From contig JAUSOF010000083.1 in NCBI GenBank assembly GCA_030656145.1, positions 1 to 64,000 on the forward strand: a stretch of DNA of 64,000 nt, in the 5' to 3' direction. Positions 16,344 to 25,025 of the stretch are shown in pieces. Numbering within the stretch: the stretch's first letter is position 1; each line of letters starts with the position of its first letter. Origin of the DNA: Pseudomonas sp. (GTDB lineage Bacteria > Pseudomonadota > Gammaproteobacteria > Pseudomonadales > Pseudomonadaceae). The notes beneath the pieces were generated by a model, which was not told the DNA's origin, did not search any database, and was given only the letters and a program-made list of their open reading frames with translations. The translations under genes and the position numbers were made by a program.

Positions 16344-17543
16344 ATGCACACACACAACCAGTCGCCCATCTACCTGATAGCGCTAGGAGCCTTCGCCCTC
16401 GGCATGGCCTCCTATGTCACCGCCGGGCTGATCCCGATGATCGAGGCGTCGTTCTCAGTGTCAGTCGCGGTCGCCGCCCAGTTGGTCACCGCCTTCACCC
16501 TGGCCTACGGCCTGGGTTCCCCGATCTTCGTCGCCCTGACCCCGGCGCATCGTCAGCGCACCGGCCTGCTGCTGGCTCTGGGCCTGTTCGTCATCGCCAA
16601 CGCCGCCAGCGCGCTGGCCAAGGACTTCACCGTGCTGATGATCTGGCGAGCGATCGCCGGTATCGGTGCCGGCGTGTACCTGGCCATGGGCATCGGCGCC
16701 TCGGCGGCGGTGTCCACTCCGGAACGTCGAGGCAAAGCCATCGCCATCATCATGGGCGGCATGGCCAGTGGCGTGGTGCTGGGCGTGCCACTTAGCCTGT
16801 TCGTCGCCGAACAGATGGGCTGGCAGTCAGCCCTGTGGGTGGTCACCCTACTCGGTCTGGTTGCGTTCTTCGGCTTGTTGCTGAAACTTCCAGCTCTGCC
16901 GGCGGCCACTGCCACCACACTGGGCCAGAAGCTGGCGATCCTCGGCGACGGCCATGTACTGGTCATCCTGCTGGTGTCCCTGCTCGCGGCCATCGCCAGC
17001 CTGGGCATGTACACCTTCATTGCCCCACTGCTGGCTGATCCAGCCTATGGCGCGGTGCGCTCGGTAACCCCCTACCTCTGGGTATGGGGTATCGGCGGCG
17101 TACTGGGCAGTTTTCTGATCGGTCCGCTGGTAGATCGTATCAAGGGCCCAACCCTGACCTTCGCCATCATGCTGATCCTCGCCGTATCGCTGTTCGTGCT
17201 GCCGCTCTCGGCCGCGCTCAGCACCTGGCTGGTCATGCTGCCCATCGTTCTCTGGGGCGCTGTTGGCTGGGCACTGCAAGTGCCGCAGAACAACGAGTTG
17301 ATCCTGGCGCGCCAGGCCCAGGGTGACGGCAACCTGGCCATCGCGCTGAACGAATCGGCCCTCTACCTGGGCAGTGCCATAGGCGCGGCGGCAGGTGGCT
17401 TCGTGCTGCTCCTACAGATGCCCACCTGGACACTGGCGACCAGCGCCGGTGGCGTGGCTGCACTGGGCGCCCTGCTACAGATCGTCAACTTGCGTCGCCA
17501 ACCAAGCTGGACCGGCGACGTACAAACCGAACCCTACAACTGA
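16344..17543 (+). CDS. MFS efflux transporter (DHA1/AraJ type)
   Basis: A 399-residue, 12-span major facilitator, starting MHTHNQSPIYLIALG. The RAIAGIGAGVYLAMG segment in span 4-5 is close to motif C of drug:H+ antiporters. Such proteins export small amphiphilic compounds and are common at the end of antibiotic clusters for export or self-resistance. It lies between the biosynthetic genes and lysR on the same strand. The ATG at 16344 is chosen because the hydrophobic spans begin right after it. Confidence 0.9.
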   Translation: MHTHNQSPIYLIALGAFALGMASYVTAGLIPMIEASFSVSVAVAAQLVTAFTLAYGLGSPIFVALTPAHRQRTGLLLALGLFVIANAASALAKDFTVLMIWRAIAGIGAGVYLAMGIGASAAVSTPERRGKAIAIIMGGMASGVVLGVPLSLFVAEQMGWQSALWVVTLLGLVAFFGLLLKLPALPAATATTLGQKLAILGDGHVLVILLVSLLAAIASLGMYTFIAPLLADPAYGAVRSVTPYLWVWGIGGVLGSFLIGPLVDRIKGPTLTFAIMLILAVSLFVLPLSAALSTWLVMLPIVLWGAVGWALQVPQNNELILARQAQGDGNLAIALNESALYLGSAIGAAAGGFVLLLQMPTWTLATSAGGVAALGALLQIVNLRRQPSWTGDVQTEPYN

Positions 17544-17565
17544 TTCAAAGGCAGGAGGAAAGGCC

Positions 17566-18492
17566 ATGGAGTTGCGCCACCTTCGCTGTTTCATCGCCGT
17601 TGCAGAGGAACTGCACTTCGCACGTGCAGCCGTACGTCTGCATATCGAGCAATCGCCCCTCTCCCGGATCATCAAGGAGCTGGAGTATCGCCTAGGAGTG
17701 CAGCTGTTCGAACGCACGACGCGTCGCACACGGCTGACGTGGGCCGGCGAGGTGTTGCTGGAAGAGGCCCGGCGGGTGTTCGCTGTCGTCGACCAAGCCA
17801 AGGCCAGCGTCAAGAGCGCCGCAGCCGGATACCGCGGACGCCTGCGTGTCGCACTATCCGACGGCATACCGCAATCACGCCTGGCCACCCTGCTCGCCCA
17901 GTGCCGCGAGCAGGAGCCGGAGGTCGAGATCTGCCTGTCGGAGGTCACCTTCACCGAGCAGGTCAGAGGGCTGAATGACGACCTGTTCGATATCGGCTTT
18001 GCCCAGTCTGACGACGTTAACGAGGGGTTCGTGGCGGAGCCGGTCTGGTTCGATCCACTGGTAGTGGCGGTACCTGCACGCCATCCCCTGCTGACCTACC
18101 GGCGCGTACCGCTCGACGAAGTGGTGCGCTATCCCCTGGTGCTCTGTGATCCGCAAGTCTGCGAAGGCTTCTGGCAACAGTTGCAGCGGGTATTAAGCAC
18201 CGTGGATACGCGGCTGACCATCGCCGACCGGGTACCGACATTGAACCTGATGATGGCGCTGGTGGCCGCGGGCTACGGCCTTGGCTTCTCCAGCCTTGCT
18301 CGGATCACTGAACTCAACAACCCCGACGTAGTGGCCCGCCAATTGGAAGGCAGCCCCACGACTCTGACCACCTACCTGATACAGCGCGAGACGGAGCCTT
18401 CTGAACAGCTACGCAGGTTCATCGACAGAATACGCCCCGCCGTAGACCCAGCCTTGTTACCCACCCAAACCCAACGAGAGGATATCGCCTGA
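17566..18492 (+). CDS. LysR-family transcriptional regulator
   Basis: A 308-residue LysR regulator. The N-terminal winged HTH (MELRHLRCFIAVAEELHF, with SPLSRIIKELE as recognition helix) is followed by a co-inducer domain. The start is supported by GCAGGAGGAAAGG. It lies on the same strand as the exporter, 22 bases on, and its stop overlaps the next start (TGATG). Control of the exporter or of the whole cluster in response to a pathway compound is likely but inferred. Confidence 0.92.
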   Translation: MELRHLRCFIAVAEELHFARAAVRLHIEQSPLSRIIKELEYRLGVQLFERTTRRTRLTWAGEVLLEEARRVFAVVDQAKASVKSAAAGYRGRLRVALSDGIPQSRLATLLAQCREQEPEVEICLSEVTFTEQVRGLNDDLFDIGFAQSDDVNEGFVAEPVWFDPLVVAVPARHPLLTYRRVPLDEVVRYPLVLCDPQVCEGFWQQLQRVLSTVDTRLTIADRVPTLNLMMALVAAGYGLGFSSLARITELNNPDVVARQLEGSPTTLTTYLIQRETEPSEQLRRFIDRIRPAVDPALLPTQTQREDIA

Positions 18493-18770
18493 TGAACAGG
18501 ACTCCATTGCTACTGATGGCGGCATTGCTGCTGACCGCGTGCGAGAAGCCAATGCCCTTCGAGTCGGCCGAAATGCTTGCCGAAAATCCCGAAAGACTGG
18601 AAGAGTTAGGACTCCAGTGCAGAGACAACTGGGACAAACTGGGTAACGCCCAGTGCAATGCCGTGACCAAAGCGCAGCGGATACGCTTCATGGGCAAGGG
18701 CACGCCTTACACCCCACACCCTGTTGAGTTCTACAAAGCCAAGCCTTCTGGTAGCAGCCAACGCAATTAG
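18492..18770 (+). CDS. EexN-like entry-exclusion lipoprotein
   Basis: A 92-residue predicted lipoprotein: the signal peptide ends in the lipobox LLTAC (Cys17), followed by a short helical domain with ENPERLEELGLQCRDNW and QCNAVTKAQ, the EexN/TrbK-type pattern. These proteins stop a cell that already holds the element from receiving another copy. The start overlaps the lysR stop (TGATG), so it is translated with the cargo cluster. Its C-terminus FMGKGTPYTPHPVEFYK is nearly identical to the C-terminus of TrbJ encoded at 36355-37089, which is unusual. A second TrbK-like lipoprotein is at 37104. Confidence 0.75.
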   Translation: MNRTPLLLMAALLLTACEKPMPFESAEMLAENPERLEELGLQCRDNWDKLGNAQCNAVTKAQRIRFMGKGTPYTPHPVEFYKAKPSGSSQRN

Positions 18771-18894
18771 AAGGCCGGGGTGTCAATCATGGCCAGCCTG
18801 GCCAACACCGCTTGCGGCCATATTAAGCGGCTTTTGGATCAGGCTGGCATCGGCCATATTGGGTCACTGAAGTGCCAAGGATTAATCAGGCCCT

Positions 18895-19172
18895 ATTTCT
18901 GGTATCAGCGAGTAATGAAAAGGGATTTTCTGGGCTGAAGTACGGCGCTTCTGACCTGAGTATTTCATCCAGCAGTACTTTGTCGTCCGTGACGTGGGCA
19001 ACGGCTTTAAACGGCAGTTCGGCAAGGCCATCCAGGTCGATCTGCTACAGAAGTAAAATGACGGGGCACACCGCTCACACGATGCGGACATCGACCAAAT
19101 TGGCAATCATGTGGCCCTGAAAAAGATGATCGTGCATCCCTAGAAAGGATGCTCAAGTTGAGCGAGACCTAA
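18895..19172 (+). pseudogene. Decayed 3' remnant of a zeta-toxin gene
   Basis: This stretch aligns with the last third of the intact zeta-toxin gene at about 42440-42720 (for example TTTCATCCAGCAGTACTTTG and CATCGACCAAATTG in both). It is interrupted by stops and small indels, including a premature TAA after CTACAGAAG. The 5' half with the Walker motif is missing. The small downstream gene is also duplicated. It marks an old duplication or a second element boundary. Confidence 0.85.
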
Positions 19173-19173
19173 T

Positions 19174-19317
19174 ATGTTCGGCATCACAAAAGCTAAGACT
19201 GTCACCTCCACCCCCTGTGCTGATTTCATTCGTAACGCTTCTTCTGGCGAGAAGAAGCGTGTGTATGAGCGCGTTCTGAAAAAAGCCACCGAGCGTCAAA
19301 ATCGACTGGGGAATTAA
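19174..19317 (+). CDS. Short paralogue of the small gene downstream of the zeta toxin
   Basis: A 47-residue reading frame starting MFGITKAKTVTSTPCADF. It is near-identical to the 52-residue product at 42722-42880 over its first 43 residues, then ends early (LGN). It stays open although the toxin copy before it is dead, as expected for a retained antitoxin-like or regulatory gene, or simply for recent decay. Function unknown. Confidence 0.45.
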   Translation: MFGITKAKTVTSTPCADFIRNASSGEKKRVYERVLKKATERQNRLGN

Positions 19318-19391
19318 ATCCCCTTTTCCCTTTTTCGCGGTATATACCTCGAGGCCAAGGCAGCGCAGGGGTTACGTCAGTAGGTTCTGTA

Positions 19392-19487
19392 GTGAAATTC
19401 GATGACGAGGATGGTACGGAATTCGAGTTCTCTGCCAAATAAGCTGTTCAGCTCATAGCAGCAGCTCAGAAGAAAATGCCACTCTGA
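19392..19487 (+). pseudogene. Possible small-gene remnant
   Basis: A reading VKFDDEDGTEFEFSAK, then a stop at 19439, then AVQLIAAAQKKMPL in the same frame, looks like a short acidic protein broken by one nonsense change. No family is recognised. Confidence 0.25.
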
Positions 19488-19528
19488 TTGCGGGGTAAAG
19501 AAAGCGACTGGCTGCTTTAGGGAACACC

Positions 19529-20911
19529 TCATTGGGTTCTGCGCAAAGCAGGAGATGTAAAGAGCAGGCTGAACCTTGTCCCCATCTGGTCGCTGCTGAC
19601 ACTGACCTTTCCTCCATGGGCCAGCATGATCGACCGCACTATCGCCAGGCCAAGGCCGCCGGAATCATCGGGCTGGTTGCGTGAAGGGTCGCATCGGTAA
19701 AACCGCTCGAAAAGATGCGGCAGGTTTTCAGCTGCAATCGCCTCCCCCTGGTTATGTACGCTGATCTCAAACCCATCAGCCTTGCTCACCGAGTGGATGG
19801 TCACTTGCGTATCAGGGGTCGCATAACGCAGCGCATTGGCCAGCAGATTGGCCAGCGCCCGACGCAGCAAGTCCGGGTCGGCATCCAGCTTACCGCTCGT
19901 CATGTTGATCAGCGCAAGGCCGCGTTCCTGGCCCATGCCCTCGAAGTATTCGCAGAGCTGCTCAACCATCGCGTGCAGTTCAATGGTTTCACGTCTGATC
20001 AGGGCATTGGGCTGTTCGGTACGAGCCAGGAACAGCATGCTGTCGATCATCCGGGCCAGGCGCTCGTATTCTTCCTGATTGGACACCAGCAGGTTCTGGT
20101 ACTCCTCGAGCGAGCGACTGCGGCCAAGTGCATGCTGAGTCAGCCCCATCAGGTTGCTCAGAGGGGTGCGCATCTCGTGCGCCAGGTCTTCAGAGAAGCG
20201 CGAAAGCTGGGTGAAACCATGCTCCAGGCGCGCCAGCATCTGATTGAGGGCCTGACTCAGCCGGCTCAACTCGGCGACCTCCCTGAACTCATTTAGACGC
20301 ACATGCATATGCTGCGTATCAATGGTGGCTGCACGCAGCGCGAGCTGGCGTACGGGTCTTAACCCACGCTGACTCACCAGCCAGCCAAGCAGGAAAGCCA
20401 GCAATGTCCCTGCCGTCACAGCCAGCACAACCTTTAGGCGATAGACCCCGAGCATCTGCTCACGCTCAGAGACATGCTTGCCGGCGATCAGGCGCAGCTG
20501 GCGCTGCGGGCTGGCTACATCAAGCCAGGCCAGGCGCAGTGATGGGCTTTCCAGGCTATCGGCCAGACTCGGTGCCGGTGCCGCCGGCAGGTTCGGCAGA
20601 GGCAGGGCGAGCGGGTTTATCTCGATCAGCAACTGTCCGCCGCCATCGACGATCCAAAGCAGGTTGTCACGATTGCCCAGCATGTTGTCATAGAGCTGAG
20701 GTCGCATGCGCAGTGCCTCGATGTCGATGCTTTCATCGATCAGCGTTTGCATGCGCTGCAGACGCCCGAGCAACGCCTGGTCATCGCGCCAGGCGATTTC
20801 GCGCTGCAGTGACTGGTACAGGTAGAGCCCCACTGCCCCCAGCAGCAAGACGCTGACCATGGCAAACATCAGTGCCAGGCGCAGGCTCAGTGTACGCGGC
20901 CACAGACTCAT
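19529..20911 (-). CDS. HprS/CusS-type sensor histidine kinase
   Basis: A 460-residue membrane sensor kinase: membrane segments at about 12-32 and 160-180 flank a periplasmic domain of some 125 residues. HAMP follows, then the HisKA box [14 protein letters not shown] (phospho-His H245) and a HATPase domain with NLLANALRY and GGLGLAI. The type is that of heavy-metal/oxidant sensors (CusS, HprS). Its start overlaps the response-regulator stop (ATGA). Divergent genes for a transthyretin-like protein and a haem-binding-like protein favour HprS, because hprRS neighbours hiuH in E. coli. Confidence 0.85.
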   Translation of the reverse strand: MSLWPRTLSLRLALMFAMVSVLLLGAVGLYLYQSLQREIAWRDDQALLGRLQRMQTLIDESIDIEALRMRPQLYDNMLGNRDNLLWIVDGGGQLLIEINPLALPLPNLPAAPAPSLADSLESPSLRLAWLDVASPQRQLRLIAGKHVSEREQMLGVYRLKVVLAVTAGTLLAFLLGWLVSQRGLRPVRQLALRAATIDTQHMHVRLNEFREVAELSRLSQALNQMLARLEHGFTQLSRFSEDLAHEMRTPLSNLMGLTQHALGRSRSLEEYQNLLVSNQEEYERLARMIDSMLFLARTEQPNALIRRETIELHAMVEQLCEYFEGMGQERGLALINMTSGKLDADPDLLRRALANLLANALRYATPDTQVTIHSVSKADGFEISVHNQGEAIAAENLPHLFERFYRCDPSRNQPDDSGGLGLAIVRSIMLAHGGKVSVSSDQMGTRFSLLFTSPALRRTQ

Positions 20912-21579
20912 GGGTGCGCATCCAGCATGTAGCCCATACCACGCACGGTATGAATCAGCTTGAGCGAAAAAGGGTCATCAACCTTGGCCCGCAGGCGCCG
21001 GACGGCCACATCTACCACATTGGTGTCGCTGTCAAAATTCATCTGCCAGACGTGGGAAGCTATCAGCGTCCGTGACAGCACCTCACCTTCGCGACTGAGC
21101 AAAAGATGCAGCAGCGCAAACTCCTTGTTGGTGAGGTTCAGGCGCTCGCCAGCGCGGGTGACCTTACGCTTGAGCAAATCCACATGCAGATCGGCGACCA
21201 CAAACTGCTCCACTTCTCGGGGCGGCCCTCGGCGCAGCAAGGTCCGGACACGGGCAAGCAGTTCGGCGTAGGAGAAGGGTTTGACCAGATAGTCGTCCGC
21301 CCCCAGCTCCAGCCCCTTGACGCGATCTTCGACGGCATCGCGGGCAGTCAGAAAGAGCACGGGGGTTTGCCATTTGCGCCGGATGATTTGCAGCAACTGC
21401 CAGCCGTCCAGCCCGGGCAGCATGACGTCGAGGATGATCAGATCAAACTCGCTCTCCTGCACCAGGTGCTGACCGTCCATGCCATTGAGAGCAACTTCGA
21501 CCAGATAGCCGGACTCACTCAGCCCCTTGTGCAGGTAATCCGCTGTCTTCGCCTCATCTTCCACAACCAGGATACGCAT
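20908..21579 (-). CDS. HprR/CusR-type OmpR-family response regulator
   Basis: A 223-residue OmpR-type regulator: receiver domain with acidic pocket VVEDE, phospho-acceptor D51 in [13 protein letters not shown] and the invariant Lys in [11 protein letters not shown], then a winged-helix DNA-binding domain ending [17 protein letters not shown] and [10 protein letters not shown]. The start [10 protein letters not shown] has a TGGAGGACAAG site. It forms an operon with the kinase and is divergent from the HbpS-like and HiuH-like genes, which it probably controls through inverted repeats in the 146-base gap. Confidence 0.9.
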   Translation of the reverse strand: MRILVVEDEAKTADYLHKGLSESGYLVEVALNGMDGQHLVQESEFDLIILDVMLPGLDGWQLLQIIRRKWQTPVLFLTARDAVEDRVKGLELGADDYLVKPFSYAELLARVRTLLRRGPPREVEQFVVADLHVDLLKRKVTRAGERLNLTNKEFALLHLLLSREGEVLSRTLIASHVWQMNFDSDTNVVDVAVRRLRAKVDDPFSLKLIHTVRGMGYMLDAHP

Positions 21580-21629
21580 CTTGTCCTCCAGCGCAGATGC
21601 ATAGCCTAGGCCCATAACCACTTTCGTCC

Positions 21630-21677
21630 CATTACAAATTGGTAATGCGCAGGCAATCAGTCTGAGCGCATTGCCTG
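21630..21677. promoter_or_regulatory. Two inverted repeats in the divergent hprR-like/hbpS-like promoter
   Basis: CATTAC (21630-21635) and GTAATG (21642-21647) are perfect inverted arms 6 bases apart. CAGGCAAT (21650-21657) and ATTGCCTG (21670-21677) are a second pair. Both sit midway between the two divergent genes. The first has the size of an OmpR-type operator and is a candidate binding site for the adjacent response regulator. Confidence 0.55.
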
Positions 21678-21725
21678 TGCAGTATGGCCGGCAACTGCTC
21701 AACCGAGCTTTGAACGGGAGGAACC

Positions 21726-22229
21726 ATGCTTATCCGAACAACATTCACGTTGCCTCTGCTTGCACTGGCGCTGGGTTCGAGCGGCGTATTTGCCGAGACC
21801 GCAGCCGTAGTCCAGCGTGCGGATGTCACCCTGACCATGGCCAATCAACTGCTGGAAGCGACTCTGGCCGCCTGCCACGCCGAAGGGCGGACAGGGGTCG
21901 CAGCAGTGGTAGACCGCGGCGGCAATCTGGTCGCAGTGCAGCGCGACGACAATGTCGGTCCGCACAACACCCTGGCAGCGCAGCGCAAGGCCTATACCGC
22001 CCTATCGACCAAGACTGCAACCGGCCTGCTGGCAGAACGGGCACGCAGCAACCCGGACGCCGAAAACCTCAACACCCTTGATGAGCTGCTGCTTTTGGGT
22101 GGTGGCGTGCCACTGCGGATTGGCGATCAGGTGATCGGCGCCATCGGTGTTGCCGGCGCCGGTGGCGCCCAGATCGACGAGGGCTGCGCCCTGAAGGCCA
22201 TCGCAAAAGTTTTACCCAACGACAAATAA
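21726..22229 (+). CDS. Exported HbpS/GlcG-family protein
   Basis: A 167-residue protein with a cleavable signal peptide ([23 protein letters not shown] is its extent, cut near residue 23). The rest is one GlcG/HbpS domain, recognised by [20 protein letters not shown], the AQRKAYTA helix and [18 protein letters not shown]. Members bind haem or cobalamin-like ligands or sense redox conditions; exported ones are often paired with two-component systems. It lies 13 bases before the transthyretin-like gene in one operon divergent from the HprRS-like pair. A GGGAGGAACC site precedes the start. Confidence 0.82.
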   Translation: MLIRTTFTLPLLALALGSSGVFAETAAVVQRADVTLTMANQLLEATLAACHAEGRTGVAAVVDRGGNLVAVQRDDNVGPHNTLAAQRKAYTALSTKTATGLLAERARSNPDAENLNTLDELLLLGGGVPLRIGDQVIGAIGVAGAGGAQIDEGCALKAIAKVLPNDK

Positions 22230-22242
22230 CCTGGAGAAGACC

Positions 22243-22653
22243 ATGACCATGCTGAAAAATCTGATTGCCGCTGCCGTACTGGGCGGACTCACCTCGGCTA
22301 CATTTGCCGCAGGCAACCCCCTGAGCGTGCACGTGCTGAATCTGCAGGATGGCCTGCCTTCACCCGAAGTGAGCGTTACCCTGGAAAAACAGAACGGTCA
22401 GGACTGGAGCACGCTCAACAGCGGCACGACCAATGAGCAGGGGCGCATCACCGCGCTGTACCCGGAGGGCAAAACACTGGAGAAAGGCACCTACCGTGTC
22501 ACCTTCAAGACCGGTGACTGGTTCAAGAAGCATCAGTCGGCCACTTTCTTTCCTGAAGTGCCGGTGATTTTCGAAGCCGATGGCAGCGTGCCTCACTACC
22601 ACATCCCGCTTCTGTTGAGCCCCTACGGCTTTTCAACCTATCGCGGCAACTGA
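22243..22653 (+). CDS. hiuH: Periplasmic transthyretin-like protein / 5-hydroxyisourate hydrolase (HiuH)
   Basis: A 136-residue protein with a signal peptide cut near ATFAA (residue 23). The mature part carries the family landmarks: SVHVLNLQDGLPSPEVSV at the start, TNEQGRI, HYHIPLLLSPYGFSTYRGN at the end. HiuH hydrolyses 5-hydroxyisourate, the unstable product of urate oxidation, and E. coli HiuH is likewise exported. The C-terminal tetrapeptide is YRGN in place of the usual YRGS, a small deviation at the active-site signature. It shares an operon with the HbpS-like gene. Confidence 0.88.
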   Translation: MTMLKNLIAAAVLGGLTSATFAAGNPLSVHVLNLQDGLPSPEVSVTLEKQNGQDWSTLNSGTTNEQGRITALYPEGKTLEKGTYRVTFKTGDWFKKHQSATFFPEVPVIFEADGSVPHYHIPLLLSPYGFSTYRGN

Positions 22654-22694
22654 GAATGCTGCAGCCTTGCCCCGACCATGGGGCAAGGCTGCAC

Positions 22695-23996
22695 TCATAC
22701 GAATGCCGACCCCAGGACAGGCGGCTCTGCAACGCTTGATACCTGCGTCTGATTGCGACCTGCCTTTTTCGCCCGATAAAGGGCCTGGTCGACACGATCG
22801 ATCAGATCCGCCAGCGCCTCATCCGGCTGCAGTTCGCCCAAACCAATCGACAGTGTGACTGCACCGACATCCTCGTGCCGACTGTCCTGTATGGCCTTGC
22901 GACAGCGCTCGGCCAGCAACAGGGCATGACTCAGGTCACAGCCACCAAAGATCAGCAGAAACTCCTCACCGCCCCAGCGGATGACACTGTCGTTAGCCCT
23001 GAGCGCGGCAATCAGGCTGCTTGAAACCGTGTTGAGTACCGCGTCGCCCGTGCTGTGGCCCCACTGGTCGTTGACCTGTTTGAAATGATCGATATCTGCC
23101 AGGGCAATCGACATGGGCAGTTTGCTGCCGCGGGACTGCATAAAGGCATTCTCCAGTGCCAGCTCACCAGCCGTCCGGGTCAGCGCCCCAGTCAGGCCGT
23201 CAAAACGCACCATCTCGCGAAACATCTGCTCTTCCAGAACCCTAGTGGTCAGGTCACGAAAGATGCTGACGTAATGGGTGATGGCATCGTTCTCATCCAT
23301 GAGCGGGGTGATGGTCTCGTCACAGTAGATCAGCTGGTTATTCTTGCCCCGGTTCACAAAGGTGCCCTTGTAGGAATGCCCCTGCTTCAGGGTGTTCCAC
23401 ATCTCCGTGTAGAACTCGGCATTCTGCTCCCCGGACTTGAGCATGCTGGGATTGCGACCGAGCACCTCAGTCAGCCCATACCCGGTGATTTTTTCAAAAC
23501 CCTTGTTAACAAACTCAATGATGCCACGGCTGTCCGTGATGACGACGCCATCATCCGTGGCGTTAAGTACATGGGCGAACAACTGGGTGGTCTTTTGTGC
23601 GGCGATCAGGCTGCTGATGTCCTGCTGCAATGAAAGAAAATGGGTAATCTCACCGGACGCACTGCGCACAGGCGAAATATTCCACTCGACAACATAAGGG
23701 CGACCGTCCTTGCGATAGTTGATGGTCGAACCTTGAAAGAATGTGCCATCTGCCAGGCACTGGCGAAGGCGCCTGATGACCTCGCGGCACGTATCCGGCC
23801 CCTGAAGGATGCGCGGATTCTGTCCCAGAATTTCTTCTTCGTCGTAGCCGGTCATGCGCAAAAACGCGGCATTGGCATACACGATATGGTGCCCACCCTC
23901 GCCCGTGTGTGCATCGGTCAGCAAGACGGCATTGACTGACTGATCCAGTGCCTGGGCAATCACGCTGGGCTCAATGTAACTAGCAATACTCTTCAT
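22695..23996 (-). CDS. Diguanylate cyclase with two PAS domains
   Basis: A 433-residue cytoplasmic protein from the chosen ATG at 23996. PAS domain 1 (about residues 15-125) and PAS domain 2 (about 140-255) precede a GGDEF domain with an active-site GGEEF and IDHFKQVNDQWGHSTGD. It should make cyclic-di-GMP in response to a signal sensed by the PAS domains. No RxxD inhibitory site is obvious directly before the active site. The frame stays open upstream to an ATG at 24104, which would add 36 residues outside the PAS domain; the start is therefore uncertain. It stands alone. Confidence 0.88.
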   Translation of the reverse strand: MKSIASYIEPSVIAQALDQSVNAVLLTDAHTGEGGHHIVYANAAFLRMTGYDEEEILGQNPRILQGPDTCREVIRRLRQCLADGTFFQGSTINYRKDGRPYVVEWNISPVRSASGEITHFLSLQQDISSLIAAQKTTQLFAHVLNATDDGVVITDSRGIIEFVNKGFEKITGYGLTEVLGRNPSMLKSGEQNAEFYTEMWNTLKQGHSYKGTFVNRGKNNQLIYCDETITPLMDENDAITHYVSIFRDLTTRVLEEQMFREMVRFDGLTGALTRTAGELALENAFMQSRGSKLPMSIALADIDHFKQVNDQWGHSTGDAVLNTVSSSLIAALRANDSVIRWGGEEFLLIFGGCDLSHALLLAERCRKAIQDSRHEDVGAVTLSIGLGELQPDEALADLIDRVDQALYRAKKAGRNQTQVSSVAEPPVLGSAFV

Positions 23997-24188
23997 GCGA
24001 AACGCGACTCGTTGTAGGTTTTGTACTGATTGTGGCAGGTCGTCTGGGCGAATGAATATAGACCTTTCTGTCAGGATTTCAGTTTCCCAATTACCCGCAT
24101 GCAACCGGCCTATCTCAGACTGTGCCCAAGGTTTGCCCTGGCCTGAACGCCTAAACGGTTACCCATAGATGCTGTAGGGCGGACAATC

Positions 24189-24204
24189 CTGTACAAGAAT
24201 ACAG
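24189..24204 (+). promoter_or_regulatory. LexA (SOS) box
   Basis: CTGT-N8-ACAG with sequence CTGTACAAGAATACAG, 11 bases before the VRR-NUC start codon. This matches the gammaproteobacterial LexA consensus. Confidence 0.8.
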
Positions 24205-24215
24205 TGATTATCACC

Positions 24216-25025
24216 ATGTCCGCCCCTCTCCCCCTTGAGCTTTACTACCCCAGCAATTTCCGCACTGATCTCGCCTGGGTGGCTGAGCGCTATGCCGATT
24301 TGCTGTCGGATGAAGAGCAGGCCTTTCTCGACACCTTCAGCACCCTGGGCTGGCAGTATCAAGCTCTGCTGGTGCGCATGATCATGCGCAAGGGCTGTCA
24401 CTTCCGCCTGAGCAAGCTCGAATACTCGGAAATCGACTACTGCCTGACCGCTAGTCCACTGCTAGAACATGGCCGGATTACCGAGCATGCGGCGCTGGCA
24501 GTCGATGAGATTGCCGAACTGCTGCGCAAGGATGAGGTACTGGCCCATCTGCCGGTCACCGACCACCGCGCCGCGCAGAAAAAGGCCGAGCTGCTCGAAC
24601 AACTGCGCGCTCAGGCTTACCCGCCCAGACCGTCAGGGACTGGTGCCCTGGGCTGGATGATCAGTTACTGAGCCTTATGATGGACGAGCTGTGTGACCGC
24701 CTGCGCCTGATACTCTTCGGCAATCTGGCCCAGGACTGGTCCGAGTTCGTACTGGCAGACCTGGGCATCTAATGCTACGAATCGGTGGACATAGGCCCGG
24801 AGTCACGGGATTTCCAGTGCCGTTAGGACCTTGAGAATTCCCTGCACCTGCGCCAGTTGCGCCTCAGCGTTGAACAAGGAGCGGTCCTTTCGGACATTGT
24901 GCGGCCGCTGCAGGAGTTCAGTTCAGGTAACCCCTATCTGTGCAGTAGCTAGTCGCGCCCGCTGGCGGCAGATTCGTGTACTGGAACAACTGAGGCAGCA
25001 TACCGAGGCCCGTGAACAGGCACTG
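24216..25025 (+). pseudogene. VRR-NUC-domain protein gene, broken
   Basis: Codons from 24216 encode 151 residues starting MSAPLPLELYYPSNFRTD, the N-terminus of a Pseudomonas VRR-NUC nuclease-family protein normally several hundred residues long. A stop at 24671 ends the frame. Similarity continues downstream (MDELCDRLRLILFGNLAQDWSEFVLADLGI, positions about 24678-24770, shown here only as extent) and then in pieces with several stops to about 25025. The C-terminal nuclease domain is gone. The SOS box before it is still perfect. Confidence 0.75.
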
